Shown here: piece by piece, positions 16,123 to 24,965 of the stretch
How the letters are laid out: every line of letters begins with the position of its first letter
Numbering within the stretch: position 1 is the first letter of the stretch
Assembly (NCBI RefSeq): GCF_051912485.1
Contig: NZ_CP196822.1
Span: 1,798,001 to 1,862,000 of the forward strand
Length of the DNA: 64,000 bases
Source of the DNA: Nitrobacter sp051912485
Lineage (GTDB): Bacteria > Pseudomonadota > Alphaproteobacteria > Rhizobiales > Xanthobacteraceae
Reading direction: 5' to 3'
Translations under genes and position numbers: made by a program
Notes under the pieces: model-generated
Databases searched by the model: none
What the model was told of the DNA's origin: nothing
Seen by the model: only the letters and a program-made list of their open reading frames with translations

Positions 16123-16833
16123 TTAGTTGCGGGTGCCGATGTAGGCGACATGCCGAACGGGGCGCGACATTTGCTTGAAGATGGTGCCGTTGCCGATGAA
16201 CTCGTGAACGGTGTGTCCGCCGGGCATGGTTTTGGTGATCATCCGGTGCTGAAACTCCGGCATGCCATCCGTGCTCATGCTGGCCGTCACCGTGTCGGCG
16301 CGAATTTCGCCGAAGATGTTTTCGAGTGCTTGGCGGTCCGCCGAGATCAGTCCCAGGTCGACGCCTTTCCACTTCGCCGAGTGCCTCTGCATCTTTCGAT
16401 GCATCCGGATGCCGTAGTTCACCAACTCTTCGCCAGACATCGGCGGCTCGGCGCGTTCGTTGTGCGAGCGCAGTGCCGCATCAGCCTTGGCCTGCATGTC
16501 GGCGAACGCGTTGAGGTCGGCCATGGGGCGCGCTTGCTTCTTCTTCAGGTCCGCAACGCTCGATGCCAGCGCGGCGAACTCGGAGCGGGGAACGCTGTCA
16601 GCAGCGACCCGCTCGGCAGCACAAGGATGCGCCGGATAATCATCGTCCTCGCGTCGGCGCATCGAGGTATCAACTCCACGATCACGCTCGCCAGCTTCGT
16701 CCTTCTTCTTCATCGTGGCGACCGAGTCCGCGAGCGCGTCGCATTTTGCATCAACCTTGCTGACGGCCGCGTTGATGTCGGCGCGCAATGCTTCGATCAC
16801 ATCCGTAAGGGCTTTGAGTTGTTCGGGGTCCAT
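16123..16833 (-). CDS. Coiled-coil phage-type protein (236 aa)
   Basis: Residues 1-100 are heptad-rich (MDPEQLKALTDVIEALRADI; VATMKKKDEAGER; SVADLKKKQARPM). The C-terminal 130 residues look globular (GMPEFQHRMITKTMPGGHTV). A long coiled coil before a compact domain is typical of phage fibre, chaperone or scaffold proteins, but I do not recognise the family. It stands alone between two non-coding gaps. Confidence 0.6.
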   Translation of the reverse strand: MDPEQLKALTDVIEALRADINAAVSKVDAKCDALADSVATMKKKDEAGERDRGVDTSMRRREDDDYPAHPCAAERVAADSVPRSEFAALASSVADLKKKQARPMADLNAFADMQAKADAALRSHNERAEPPMSGEELVNYGIRMHRKMQRHSAKWKGVDLGLISADRQALENIFGEIRADTVTASMSTDGMPEFQHRMITKTMPGGHTVHEFIGNGTIFKQMSRPVRHVAYIGTRN

Positions 16834-17268
16834 CTTGGTATCTCCGTTGTCGTTGTTGATGTCTGTCGGCCCCTGCGTGGACGCACAGTATATCCAGGCG
16901 CGAGTTTCTCAAAACGCCTTTGTGGATAGGGTTTCGCGGTAACAAGCGATGCGATTTGCATTCGATCGCACGTTGCAGCATGATGACAGCGCGATGGATC
17001 TCCGAATGATGTCGCGCCTGTGATCGCCCGCCTTTGGCCTCTGACCCAAAGGCGGGCGTTATTCTAACGGCCGAGCAACGGATGCACTTGCCGGCCACGA
17101 ACGGCCCTGGCGTAGTGCAATGCGTCAGGGCCGTTTCAAAGACAAAGCAGAACGACATCGAACCCCGCCTCGATCGGCGCAAAGTTCTGGAGGTTGTTTC
17201 TCTCTGGAATGAGAGAGCCGCCTAAAGGACCGCCGCAATGGCAACGTGGCGCGCTTCATCGAAGGGCA
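16834..17268. other. Gap with no convincing gene, containing a perfect hairpin
   Basis: The frames here (minus 16751-17182; plus 17034-17225) are short and compositionally poor. The clear feature is the inverted repeat at 17025-17058. The rest may hold the promoter for the leftward coiled-coil gene. Confidence 0.4.
17025..17058. terminator. Perfect 13-bp stem hairpin
   Basis: CGCCCGCCTTTGG pairs exactly with CCAAAGGCGGGCG around an 8-base loop, followed by TTATTCT on the plus strand. It could be a terminator or an operator. No plus-strand gene is obvious just before it. Confidence 0.55.
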
Positions 17269-17628
17269 TCAGTGTCCCGTGAGCACCAATCGAATATACC
17301 CGCACGTGTTGAGGTACGTGTTGTACTCGTACCCCGGTATCGAGACGGATAGTCTCTTCACGCAATGAACCATGACTTGAATCATTGGATAGGTAGGGGG
17401 AGCGTTGGCTAGAACGTCCGCCATCTCGTCGACCTCAGCCCTGATAGCAGCGCAGTGTTGGGGCTCGGCTCTGACACCCTTACCGCACTCGACTAGGGCC
17501 CCGGCGAGAGCTGGAACCGGCGCAAACATGAGCAACACTGCCAATACCGCGGCAGCCAGACAATTCGTGAGAATGATCGGACTGCTCTGAAACGAGAGCT
17601 GATAGATTTCGGCGGCGCTGCTTTTCAT
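17269..17628 (-). CDS. Small exported protein downstream of the tape measure
   Basis: The 119-residue product has a hydrophobic segment and likely signal peptide (TNCLAAAVLAVLLMFAPVPA, cut near LAGA). A mature domain with four Cys follows (ECGKGVRAEPQHCAAIR; VHCVKRL; LNTCGYIRL), suggesting disulfides in the periplasm. Its start overlaps the end of the tape-measure-like gene by 4 bases. Position after the tail genes and export hint at a lysis or host-envelope role, but no family is recognised. Confidence 0.6.
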   Translation of the reverse strand: MKSSAAEIYQLSFQSSPIILTNCLAAAVLAVLLMFAPVPALAGALVECGKGVRAEPQHCAAIRAEVDEMADVLANAPPTYPMIQVMVHCVKRLSVSIPGYEYNTYLNTCGYIRLVLTGH

Positions 17629-19244
17629 GGCGACGGTGTTACCTGTTGCGCCGAAACGATAACATTGCTGCCCGCAGCGTTCATTACCTTGACGTCGGTC
17701 TGCACATGGATGTGGCCACCCGTCGCGCCTCGCGAGGGGTTTTTATACTCGTCGATCACTCTTCCCTTGATGCCCCGCTTGTCCAGCTCGCCGCGAACAA
17801 GGTCCGCGACATGCGCCGAATCCGCCGGGTTCTTGATGGTGAAGTCGAAGGCGCGCCCGTCGTTATGAGCGCTGTTGCGCCCCTTGTGGAAATTGTCCTC
17901 GCCCGCCGTGACCCGGTCGAAGCCAGGGTAACTTGACTGGATGCCGCGCGCGATTGCCGCCAGCTCCGGCGTCAGCGTTCCGGCGCCTTCCTTCATTGGC
18001 ACCTTGCCTGAGAGGATGCTGCCGAGCTGGCCGTACCATGTGGCCCTGCCACTCGCCCGGTCATCTCGCAACTTTTGCGCGTTTGTCTTGCTCTCTTCAT
18101 AAGCAGCGTTGCCCGGTCCGCCACCCATCCATGAAACGAAACCACCGATCTTTCCCGCAATGATCCCGACCCCGGACGCGAAGGTCTTCAGGTTGTTCTG
18201 AAACTCGTGGCTCCCGATGAAGTCGGCAAAATGCTCGATCCCCTTGCCAAGCTTTTCCATCGTGTCCGACGAGACAGACTTCAAAAGCACGTCGACCGTT
18301 TTAACGACGGACCCTGACAGTTTTTCAAATCCCGGAACCAGCGGAACAATCCCGCGCACGAATGTGGTCTCGATCTGGTTGCCAGCATCCGTCAGGGCCG
18401 TGGTGAAATCCTGATAGGCGCGCTGGTCGCTCGATCCCACGGCGTAGTCACCGGACAGCTTTCTGAATTGTCGCTGCTGACGCGCCAACTCGCCGGCAGA
18501 GCTGTGCTTTATCCGCCGTAAATCCTCCAAGCTGTACCCAAGATCTCCGAGATGACGCGAATCGGCGATGTTCCCGATCAAACTGTCCGGCGTCTGATCC
18601 AAGAGTTTTTTGACGGAGTTGAGAGACCGCGCGGCCACCGTAGCGGTGTCACCCTTCAGATCTTTCTCGCTCAGACCGGCACCATAGAGCGCCTTTTTCT
18701 TGGTGACGTCGCCGAGCGCCCCCGACACTCCAGATAAGACCGAGCCAGGATCAACGAACCGGTCAAAGGCGGTACCGAAGGCCTTCTGCCCGCCATAGCT
18801 CGCACCGAGGCCGAGCGCGCCGCGCCGGCCGATGGACACGTTCTGGGAGAGGCGACTTATCCCAAACAAGCCGCCGGCGCCGAGCAGCCCGCTGAAGACC
18901 GCCGTGAGGCTTCCCCACTTCATGAGCTGGCCGGTCATGTCGCGGATGTTGGTGGCCGCGCCGGTCGTCTGTCGCTTGATGCGCTCCCACGAGCTTTCCT
19001 CTTGGCGCAACAGGTTGATGGCGGCCTTGTGCGCCTCGTTGAGAAGCTTTTGCTGGCCAATCGCCGCGGCCTGTTCGAGAACAAGATCGCGGAAACCCTT
19101 CAGGCCCTGCTGCTGCGCGATGGCAACGTTGCGCCATTGCAGCGGGGTCGACTGGAGAGCCTTCTGGTAGCGCTGGAACAACGCGTCGAACTGCTTGAAC
19201 GCGCCGTCGTTTACCTGAATATCGATGATACTTTTGACCGCCAT
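17625..19244 (-). CDS. Tape-measure-like tail protein with C-terminal peptidase-like domain
   Basis: The 539-residue protein starts MAVKSIIDIQVNDGAFKQFD. It has an N-terminal helical region, Gly-rich hydrophobic segments (SLTAVFSGLLGAGGLFGISR) and long helices, as in tail-length proteins. Residues about 430-520 resemble an M15/D,D-peptidase fold with zinc-ligand patterns HNDGRAFDF and GGHIHVQ. It would help the tail cross the cell wall. It lies between the hub-like gene and a small exported protein on the same strand. It is short for a tape measure, so the tail would be short. Confidence 0.7.
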   Translation of the reverse strand: MAVKSIIDIQVNDGAFKQFDALFQRYQKALQSTPLQWRNVAIAQQQGLKGFRDLVLEQAAAIGQQKLLNEAHKAAINLLRQEESSWERIKRQTTGAATNIRDMTGQLMKWGSLTAVFSGLLGAGGLFGISRLSQNVSIGRRGALGLGASYGGQKAFGTAFDRFVDPGSVLSGVSGALGDVTKKKALYGAGLSEKDLKGDTATVAARSLNSVKKLLDQTPDSLIGNIADSRHLGDLGYSLEDLRRIKHSSAGELARQQRQFRKLSGDYAVGSSDQRAYQDFTTALTDAGNQIETTFVRGIVPLVPGFEKLSGSVVKTVDVLLKSVSSDTMEKLGKGIEHFADFIGSHEFQNNLKTFASGVGIIAGKIGGFVSWMGGGPGNAAYEESKTNAQKLRDDRASGRATWYGQLGSILSGKVPMKEGAGTLTPELAAIARGIQSSYPGFDRVTAGEDNFHKGRNSAHNDGRAFDFTIKNPADSAHVADLVRGELDKRGIKGRVIDEYKNPSRGATGGHIHVQTDVKVMNAAGSNVIVSAQQVTPSP

Positions 19245-19305
19245 GGCTCACGTCCTCAGTTTGGATCTCAGCAACATACCGGCGCGCGCTGGAAATTTCC
19301 GCCGC

Positions 19306-20268
19306 TCATGACGTGGTCCCCTGGGTGATCTTCGGCACAGCGTTGAACTCGGTGACCCAGCTATATCCATCTGGCTGCCGGAAATTTCCGAAGTGGTGGA
19401 TCGACGAAATGATGAATGTGCCCTGTTGTGCCGCAGCCTGATTGACCAGAGAACTCTGCGCCTGCTGCGAATTCGTGACGAGCGTCTTCGGCATCTGCAC
19501 TTCATCGTTGAGCGCAATGTCGGCGCGCATCGCGCACTTGAAGGCGATGGACGGCGCGAGGATCCACGTCGGCTGACCGATCAGATCGACGAACGCGATG
19601 TTCTTCACGGTCGTGTTCGGCTTATCATAGACATTGATCGTGTTGCCATCGAAGGCGATCGCCGCGCCATGATAGTCCGGCTTGTTGATGATAGACTTGC
19701 TAGCGCCGAACAGCCATTCGGCAAGCGCCTTCACGCTGGTGTAGACTCCGGGCATGTCCTCAGGTGCAACTAGATTGCCGTTTAGGTTCACGTTGATCTT
19801 CGAGCCGGGATAGGCCGTGCTCAGTGTCGACTTTATCGCGCCGTCGAGCGGCTGCCCCTTCACCCAATTGAGCGAGAGATTTTTCGGCGCGTCGACTGGC
19901 TTGCCCTGTGCCGGCGGCGGTCCAGCGGCGATGATAATATCCAGAGACATATCGGTGCCCTGCCAGTTTCCGAACGACTGGAAGATGAAGCCCTGCACGA
20001 GCAAACCGGCTTGCTTCGGGTTGGCCAGCGGCAGGCCTTTCTGAAATCCGCCGTAGACCTTGATGCTCTTCCAGTTGAGATTCTTCGCTTGGCTGATCTG
20101 GGAAAGAGGAATGCCCCAAATCTTGACGAATGCGCCGCCATTGCCGGGAGAGTGCATGGCCGCCACGGGGATATCCAGCTCCACTTGCAGCGCACCACGA
20201 ACGTTCTGTCCGTTCTCGTAGCTGGTGAACGTCGTGCCGCCATCAATCTCGATCCTGTAATAACGCAA
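19306..20268 (-). CDS. Baseplate-hub-like phage tail protein
   Basis: I place the start at TTG 20268 because GAGGAGAG lies at the right distance and the upstream gene ends at 20279; the ATG at 20328 would overlap that gene. The 320-residue protein begins LRYYRIEIDGGTTFTSYENG and is beta-rich (ALQVELDIPVAAMHSPGNGG; TFIISSIHHFGNFRQPDGYS). This matches the hub/gp27-like late proteins of contractile or siphophage tails in architecture only. It precedes the tape-measure-like gene by about 60 bases. Confidence 0.6.
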   Translation of the reverse strand: MRYYRIEIDGGTTFTSYENGQNVRGALQVELDIPVAAMHSPGNGGAFVKIWGIPLSQISQAKNLNWKSIKVYGGFQKGLPLANPKQAGLLVQGFIFQSFGNWQGTDMSLDIIIAAGPPPAQGKPVDAPKNLSLNWVKGQPLDGAIKSTLSTAYPGSKINVNLNGNLVAPEDMPGVYTSVKALAEWLFGASKSIINKPDYHGAAIAFDGNTINVYDKPNTTVKNIAFVDLIGQPTWILAPSIAFKCAMRADIALNDEVQMPKTLVTNSQQAQSSLVNQAAAQQGTFIISSIHHFGNFRQPDGYSWVTEFNAVPKITQGTTS

Positions 20269-20278
20269 TCGTCTCTCC

Positions 20279-21181
20279 TCAGTTGGCAGGGCTGGCGTGG
20301 TGATCGTTCGCTCTCGCTCGCTGTTCAAAATGATTGGCTAGATCGAAGATCGTCTCTCCGGCCGGCTCTTGCACGTCGTCGCGCTCGTCGTTCCATGGCG
20401 CGTCATCCAGCCAATTCTTCGCCATCTGGATGAACCGGCGCTGCGCCGGCTTGCGGTATTGCTTCGCGCAAACCTCCGCATGCAAGACGGTGGCGTCTAT
20501 GATTTTCTCCACGTCAGCACCGGCTCTGACCTTGGCGCGGAATCGCCTCTTGGCCTCCGCCCTGCCGCTGCCGCATCGCCCTCTTTTCGGATAGATCGGC
20601 CAAAAGCGCTCATCGAAGATCAGATCTATCTCGTCATCGATCAATCGCGCTCGCGTTCGCACCTCGCGAACAAGAGTCTTAGTTGATGGTTCTATTGTTG
20701 GTTCAAGTGAAGGTTCACTTGGTGGCGACACAAGTGTCGGGGGGGTGGCGCCAGAGCGGTGGCGCTTAGGTGGCGACACAACGACCGGCGCGGCAGGGAT
20801 GAGCGCGGCCGGCGCGGCCGGTATGATGGAAGTTACCGGGCTGTCCGGAACGTCCATCAGCAAGGTGATCATCAGGTTGCCGTTGCCGCCGTCTCGCCGC
20901 TTCGTCGGCTCAGTGTGGATCAATCCCAGCTCGCGCAGCCGAACCAGCCCGCGCTGGACCGTGCGCGTCGACGTCATCGCGTCATCCGCTAGTGTCGCCT
21001 GCTTATGCCAGGATTTGCCTTGTTTGTTCGTATAGGTGGCGATCACCAGCAGAAGCGTTTTCAGATTACCGCCAACGCGCTGCAGTTTTGCCCAATCGGT
21101 CGCTTGATAGCCCATTTTCGATCCTCGATTTGATGTCGAGGAGCGATGACCGCGCTTGCTTTTCATCAGCGTGTGCTGCAT
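20279..21181 (-). CDS. Winged-helix replication-initiator-like protein
   Basis: The 300-residue protein contains an N-terminal winged helix (WAKLQRVGGNLKTLLLVIAT; LADDAMTSTRTVQRGLVRLR), a Pro-rich linker, and a C-terminal domain (FDERFWPIYPKRG...AEAKRRFRAKVRAGADVEKI) like those in phage replication proteins. ATG 21181 has AGGAAG upstream. ATG 21115 (MGYQATDWAKLQ) with GAGGA is an equally good alternative. The Trp-Pro-x-Tyr-Pro-Lys motif is typical of phage O-type or helper proteins. Its neighbour on the same strand is a tail gene, an unusual junction. Confidence 0.7.
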   Translation of the reverse strand: MQHTLMKSKRGHRSSTSNRGSKMGYQATDWAKLQRVGGNLKTLLLVIATYTNKQGKSWHKQATLADDAMTSTRTVQRGLVRLRELGLIHTEPTKRRDGGNGNLMITLLMDVPDSPVTSIIPAAPAALIPAAPVVVSPPKRHRSGATPPTLVSPPSEPSLEPTIEPSTKTLVREVRTRARLIDDEIDLIFDERFWPIYPKRGRCGSGRAEAKRRFRAKVRAGADVEKIIDATVLHAEVCAKQYRKPAQRRFIQMAKNWLDDAPWNDERDDVQEPAGETIFDLANHFEQRARANDHHASPAN

Positions 21182-21224
21182 GATTCGGCTTCCTAGATGA
21201 GGGTCATCGTCCCTCTTCGTTTCG

Positions 21225-21327
21225 CGCCCGCAGGTTCACAGCTTGCGGGCGTTTCGTTGTGCGGCTCCCGGCGCCGCGGTTTTCTGGGTCTTAACGCCTC
21301 CGATCCCCGTCAGATCGGGGGCGGCGT
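21225..21327 (+). terminator. Two successive GC hairpins
   Basis: CGCCCGCA/TGCGGGCG at 21225-21251 is followed by TTTCGTT. An imperfect stem at 21295-21327 around CCCGTCA is followed by TTTCCTTTT. Both look like rho-independent terminators reading rightward, between the initiator-like gene and the small gene at the right end of the element. Confidence 0.5.
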
Positions 21328-21354
21328 TTCCTTTTGTGTGGTGGTGATCGTGGA

Positions 21355-21615
21355 TCATGATCCACACACGCGTACGTCAACGCGCGGCGGCAGCGCTGCC
21401 AGGATGACGGCCGCGGCCGCGTCGACGTAGCCGGCGTGGCGCCTCACGAGCGCGCGCAGGGTCTCAGCGGTGCGCACCTGAGCCACATCGCACCACACGC
21501 CGTCGGCCAGCCGTTGGAGCAGCCACGCTCTGCGATGCCCCGTGCTGCGGTCAGAGGTCAGGGTGATGCGCCAATCCGGGTTGAGTTGAGCGGCGACAAC
21601 CTCACTCATACGCAC
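21355..21615 (-). CDS. Hypothetical protein at the right end of the element (86 aa)
   Basis: The product MRMSEVVAAQLNPDWRITLT ... GHRRAWLLQRLADGVWCDVA looks like a small alpha/beta protein. TAETLRALVRRHAGYV is a helix common in short rhizobial phage proteins. No function is known. It is the gene nearest attR and reads leftward, toward the initiator-like gene. Confidence 0.5.
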   Translation of the reverse strand: MRMSEVVAAQLNPDWRITLTSDRSTGHRRAWLLQRLADGVWCDVAQVRTAETLRALVRRHAGYVDAAAAVILAALPPRVDVRVCGS

Positions 21616-21778
21616 GCCCTCGCGGAACGGTCGCGGAACGTCCGGGGTTTATTCCGGGACTTTTCGCCGACTATCGGGGGATTGTGCGGTTTCTTGATCG
21701 GTTTTTGTTCTCCGGCAAGCGCATCAGAACCCAACCCAACCGATTGATACGCAACGCCATTTCCCCCGAATACGGACG

Positions 21779-23020
21779 CTAGACCGCTGGAACGTCCATG
21801 CTCTGAAAGCTCGGATGCACCAATGCCTCCGGCGCCATCGCGAGCACGATCATTGCCGCGACCGCCAGCGTGCGAAACGTGATAGCGCGCCGATCAACCA
21901 TAATTGCAATCAGCACCACCGCCGTCATGAAGAACGAGCGCTGGGTCGCGACCTCGGCGCCCGACAGCAGGAGATAGAACGCCGCCGCGGCCAGCGCCGC
22001 CGCCGCCGACCATTTCTTGATCGGAAAGGTCGCCGTCAACGCCGGGATCAGCGCCAACAACGCGCGCACCGCGAAGAACACCACGCCGGCGACCACGGCC
22101 ATGTGATAGCCGGAAATCGACAGCACATGGCCCAACCCCGAAATGAACATCGCGTCGTTGACGGGCGTCGTGATGGCGTCGCGCCGCCCGGTCAGGAGCG
22201 CGGTGGCAATCGCCCGGGAGTCGCCGCTGAGGACGAGGCGGATGCGGCCGTCGATGGCGTCGCGAAGCTCCTGCATCAGCGCCGCATAACGCAAGGCAAT
22301 CCCGCCGCCGAGCGGCGGATCCACGATCTTGATCGGGCCCATGACGAACCCGGAAGCACCGATGCCCTGGAAATACATGTCGCGCGCGAAGTCATAGCTT
22401 CCGGGCCGCACGGGTGTGAGCGGCGGCTGCAACCGCGCTTTCAACTCAACGAAGCTACCGACGGCTGGCGCGGTGCCCTTCCTGACCGACAGCCGCACGC
22501 GATCCAGTTTGACGTGCCGCCACGGATCGTCCATCCGAACGACACGCAGAACGAACCTGTCGGTGCGTTCGCGCACCTCGCGGGTTTCGACGAAGCCCTT
22601 GAGCAACGGCGAATACATCGGCCGCGTCAGGACCGTATGCGCAACCCGCGCCGTATTCACCGTAGCGACGGCAAAACCCGCGGCCATTGCTGCGATCATG
22701 ACGGCAGCGGGAAACAGCCGATGCTGGCGCAGTAACAGCGCCGCCACGCAAAGGACCCCCGCGGTCACGGTGGTAACCCAAGCTATCGGCTCGTGATCGG
22801 CTGAAAAATAGAAAGCAATGCCCACGCCGAACGCCACCGGCACCCAGGGCAACAGTCGCCCGGCTCCCGCTTCCGCGTGCGCCCAGGCTCGCAGCCGTGC
22901 AACAAGTTCCGGTAAAGTGCCCGAAGGAGCTTGTGAAGGGCTGGCAGCGACGGCCTTCCGCGGCGGCCACGTTCCTGCGTATCCGCCCGTCCGATCCCGA
23001 GCCCTGCCCCGCTCCGGCAT
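21779..23020 (-). pseudogene. comEC: ComEC DNA-uptake channel, N-terminal half (split by a mobile element)
   Basis: The 413-codon piece carries the leader, an N-terminal membrane/DUF4131 region (LLPWVPVAFGVGIAFYFSAD) and the first part of the Competence domain, with the motif SGLGHVLSISGYHMAVVAGV. Genuine ComEC sequence ends at HPSFQ; the last residues SMDVPAV and the stop come from the inserted element. The remaining half lies at 5816-6907. ComEC carries single-stranded DNA across the inner membrane in natural transformation, so this strain should be defective unless the element excises. Confidence 0.94.
21802..21814. repeat. attR core of the element in comEC
   Basis: TCTGAAAGCTCGG, one mismatch from the left core at 6883-6895. 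It is in the same comEC codon phase as the left copy: the CAG codon occupies 21805-21803 here and 6886-6884 there. Confidence 0.8.
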
Positions 23021-23101
23021 CCGGCCACCCCCCTCGCCGCGCGATGCTAGCGGAAGAGACTGCGCAAAGAACAGTGGAACGGATACGGAATACCAGCGAA
23101 A

Positions 23102-24781
23102 TCAGGAGCCGGCCGCCGCGACCTTGGCCCAGGTATCGCGCAGGCCGACCGTCCGGTTGAACACCAGGCGGCCGGGCGATGAATCCCGGTCCCGACAGAA
23201 ATAGCCCTGCCGTTCGAACTGCACTGCGCCCTCGGCATCATCGCCGGCAAGCGCGGGCTCGACCATGCAGCCGGACAGAGTCTCGAGCGATTGCGGATTG
23301 AGCTCGGATGCAAAGTTCGCAGCGTCGGGTTGCGCCGTTGCAAACAGATGACCGTAGAGTTTGATCTCGGCCGGCACGGCATCGGCCGCGCTCACCCAAT
23401 GCATCGTGGCCTTCACCTTGCGGCCATCGGGCGCGTTGCCGCCTTTGGTCGCGGGATCATAGGTGCAGCGCAGTTCGACCACTTCGCCCGCCGCGTTCTT
23501 GACCACGTCGCGACACGTGATGAAATAGGCATAACGCAGCCGCACTTCGTTGCCCGGTGAGAGGCGGAAGAACTTCTTCGGCGGATTTTCCATGAAATCA
23601 TCCTGCTCGATATAAAGTTCGCGTCCGAACCGGATCCGTCGCGTGCCTTGCGAAGGATTGTCGGGATGATTGACCGCCTCAAGCTCCTCGCCCTCGCCTT
23701 CCGGATAGTTCTCGATCACGATCTTGAGCGGACGCAAGACGGCCATGCGACGCAGTGCGCTTCTGTTGAGAGCTTCGCGGACTGCGAACTCGAACATCCC
23801 GATGTCGACGGTGCTGTTGGCCTTGGCGACCCCGATCCGTTTGATGAACTCGCGTAGCGCCTCAGCCGGCACGCCCCGCCGCTGCATACCGGCAAGCGTC
23901 GGCATGCGCGGATCATCCCAGCCCGCGACATGGCCGCCACGGACGAGTTCGGTCAGGATCCGCTTCGACAACAGGGTGTGCGTGACATTGAGCCGTGCGA
24001 ATTCGTACTGATGCGGCCGTGACGGCACCGGAAGATTGTCGAGAAACCAGTCATAGAGCGGCCTGTGATCCTCAAACTCCAGCGTGCAGATCGAATGCGT
24101 GACGTGTTCGATCGAGTCCGATTGCCCATGGGCGAAATCGTAGCTCGGATAAATATTCCACGCCGTGCCCGTGCGCGGATGATGAGCATGCAGGATCCGG
24201 TAGAGCACGGGATCGCGCAGGTTGATGTTGCCCGATGCCATATCGATCCTGGCACGCAGAACCCGCGCGCCGTTGGGAAATTCTCCGGATCGCATTCGCG
24301 CGAACAGGTCGAGGTTTTCATCGACCGGCCGATCGCGGAATGGACTGTCCCTGCCGGGCTCTGTCAGCGTACCGCGCGCCAGCCGGATATCCTCCTGCGA
24401 CTGGTCATCAACGTAGGCCTTGCCTGCCCGAATGAGGTGCTGCGCCCAGGCGTAGAGTTGCTCGAAATAGTCCGAGGCGTAGTGGAGATTCTTCCCCCAA
24501 TCGAAGCCAAGCCAGTGGACGTCGCGCTGGATCGCGTCGATGTATTCCTGCTCTTCCCTGGTCGGATTGGTGTCGTCGAAACGCAGGTGGCAGCGTCCCC
24601 CGAATTCCTCGGCAATGCCGAAATTCAGGCAGATCGATTTGGCGTGCCCCAGATGCAGATAGCCGTTCGGCTCCGGCGGGAACCGGGTGACGATGCTCTT
24701 GTGCTTTCCGGACGCGAGGTCGGCCGCCACGATATCGCGTATGAAATCCCGGCCCGCATCCGCGGTCGATTCGTCGGTCAT
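23102..24781 (-). CDS. glnS: Glutamine--tRNA ligase
   Basis: This class I synthetase charges tRNA-Gln directly. The 559-residue product has the HIGH motif in FPPEPNGYLHLGHAKSICLN, the KMSKS-equivalent LLSKRI, and the GlnRS anticodon-binding barrels in the C-terminal half (FGRELYIEQDDFMENPPKKF; LRYAYFITC; ERQGYFCRDRDS). The FPPEPNG signature separates GlnRS from GluRS (FAPSPTG). It reads away from gltX, with about 180 bases between them, so a shared divergent promoter region is likely. comEC begins 80 bases downstream. Confidence 0.96.
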   Translation of the reverse strand: MTDESTADAGRDFIRDIVAADLASGKHKSIVTRFPPEPNGYLHLGHAKSICLNFGIAEEFGGRCHLRFDDTNPTREEQEYIDAIQRDVHWLGFDWGKNLHYASDYFEQLYAWAQHLIRAGKAYVDDQSQEDIRLARGTLTEPGRDSPFRDRPVDENLDLFARMRSGEFPNGARVLRARIDMASGNINLRDPVLYRILHAHHPRTGTAWNIYPSYDFAHGQSDSIEHVTHSICTLEFEDHRPLYDWFLDNLPVPSRPHQYEFARLNVTHTLLSKRILTELVRGGHVAGWDDPRMPTLAGMQRRGVPAEALREFIKRIGVAKANSTVDIGMFEFAVREALNRSALRRMAVLRPLKIVIENYPEGEGEELEAVNHPDNPSQGTRRIRFGRELYIEQDDFMENPPKKFFRLSPGNEVRLRYAYFITCRDVVKNAAGEVVELRCTYDPATKGGNAPDGRKVKATMHWVSAADAVPAEIKLYGHLFATAQPDAANFASELNPQSLETLSGCMVEPALAGDDAEGAVQFERQGYFCRDRDSSPGRLVFNRTVGLRDTWAKVAAAGS

Positions 24782-24965
24782 TGTGTGCCTTTCAAGCTGC
24801 GCCTATGTGCCAAATCCGCAAGCGCCCGCCAAGGGCCGAGATGCCAGCAGTTTCGGGAATGGCAACGCGGCTACCACGTCTCGGCGGCCCAAATAGCCGT
24901 GCATGCGAATCCCGGGTGTGATAAACGGCCGCCGACACCTCCTGAATGGTTCAGATCCTCGAAAA

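Larger units (their letters stand above)
6896..21801. mobile_element. Integrative element / defective prophage inserted in comEC (about 14.9 kb)
   Basis: The boundaries come from the split comEC gene and the 13-bp near-identical core on each side. Contents: tyrosine integrase, two small helix-turn-helix proteins, several tiny genes, a STAS/HATPase cassette, a serine recombinase, a DUF5681-type gene, a coiled-coil protein, tape-measure-like and hub-like tail genes, and a replication-initiator-like gene. I find no terminase, portal, protease or capsid gene. It is therefore either a decayed prophage or a satellite that borrows heads. The target is a protein gene, not a tRNA gene. Confidence 0.9.

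Noticed and set aside
16751..17182. 143-residue minus frame in the gap after the coiled-coil gene
   Set aside because: It is basic and low-complexity and overlaps the real gene 16123-16833 in another frame.
21436..21747. 103-residue plus frame across the right end of the element
   Set aside because: It is antisense to the small leftward gene and runs out toward attR without protein-like features.
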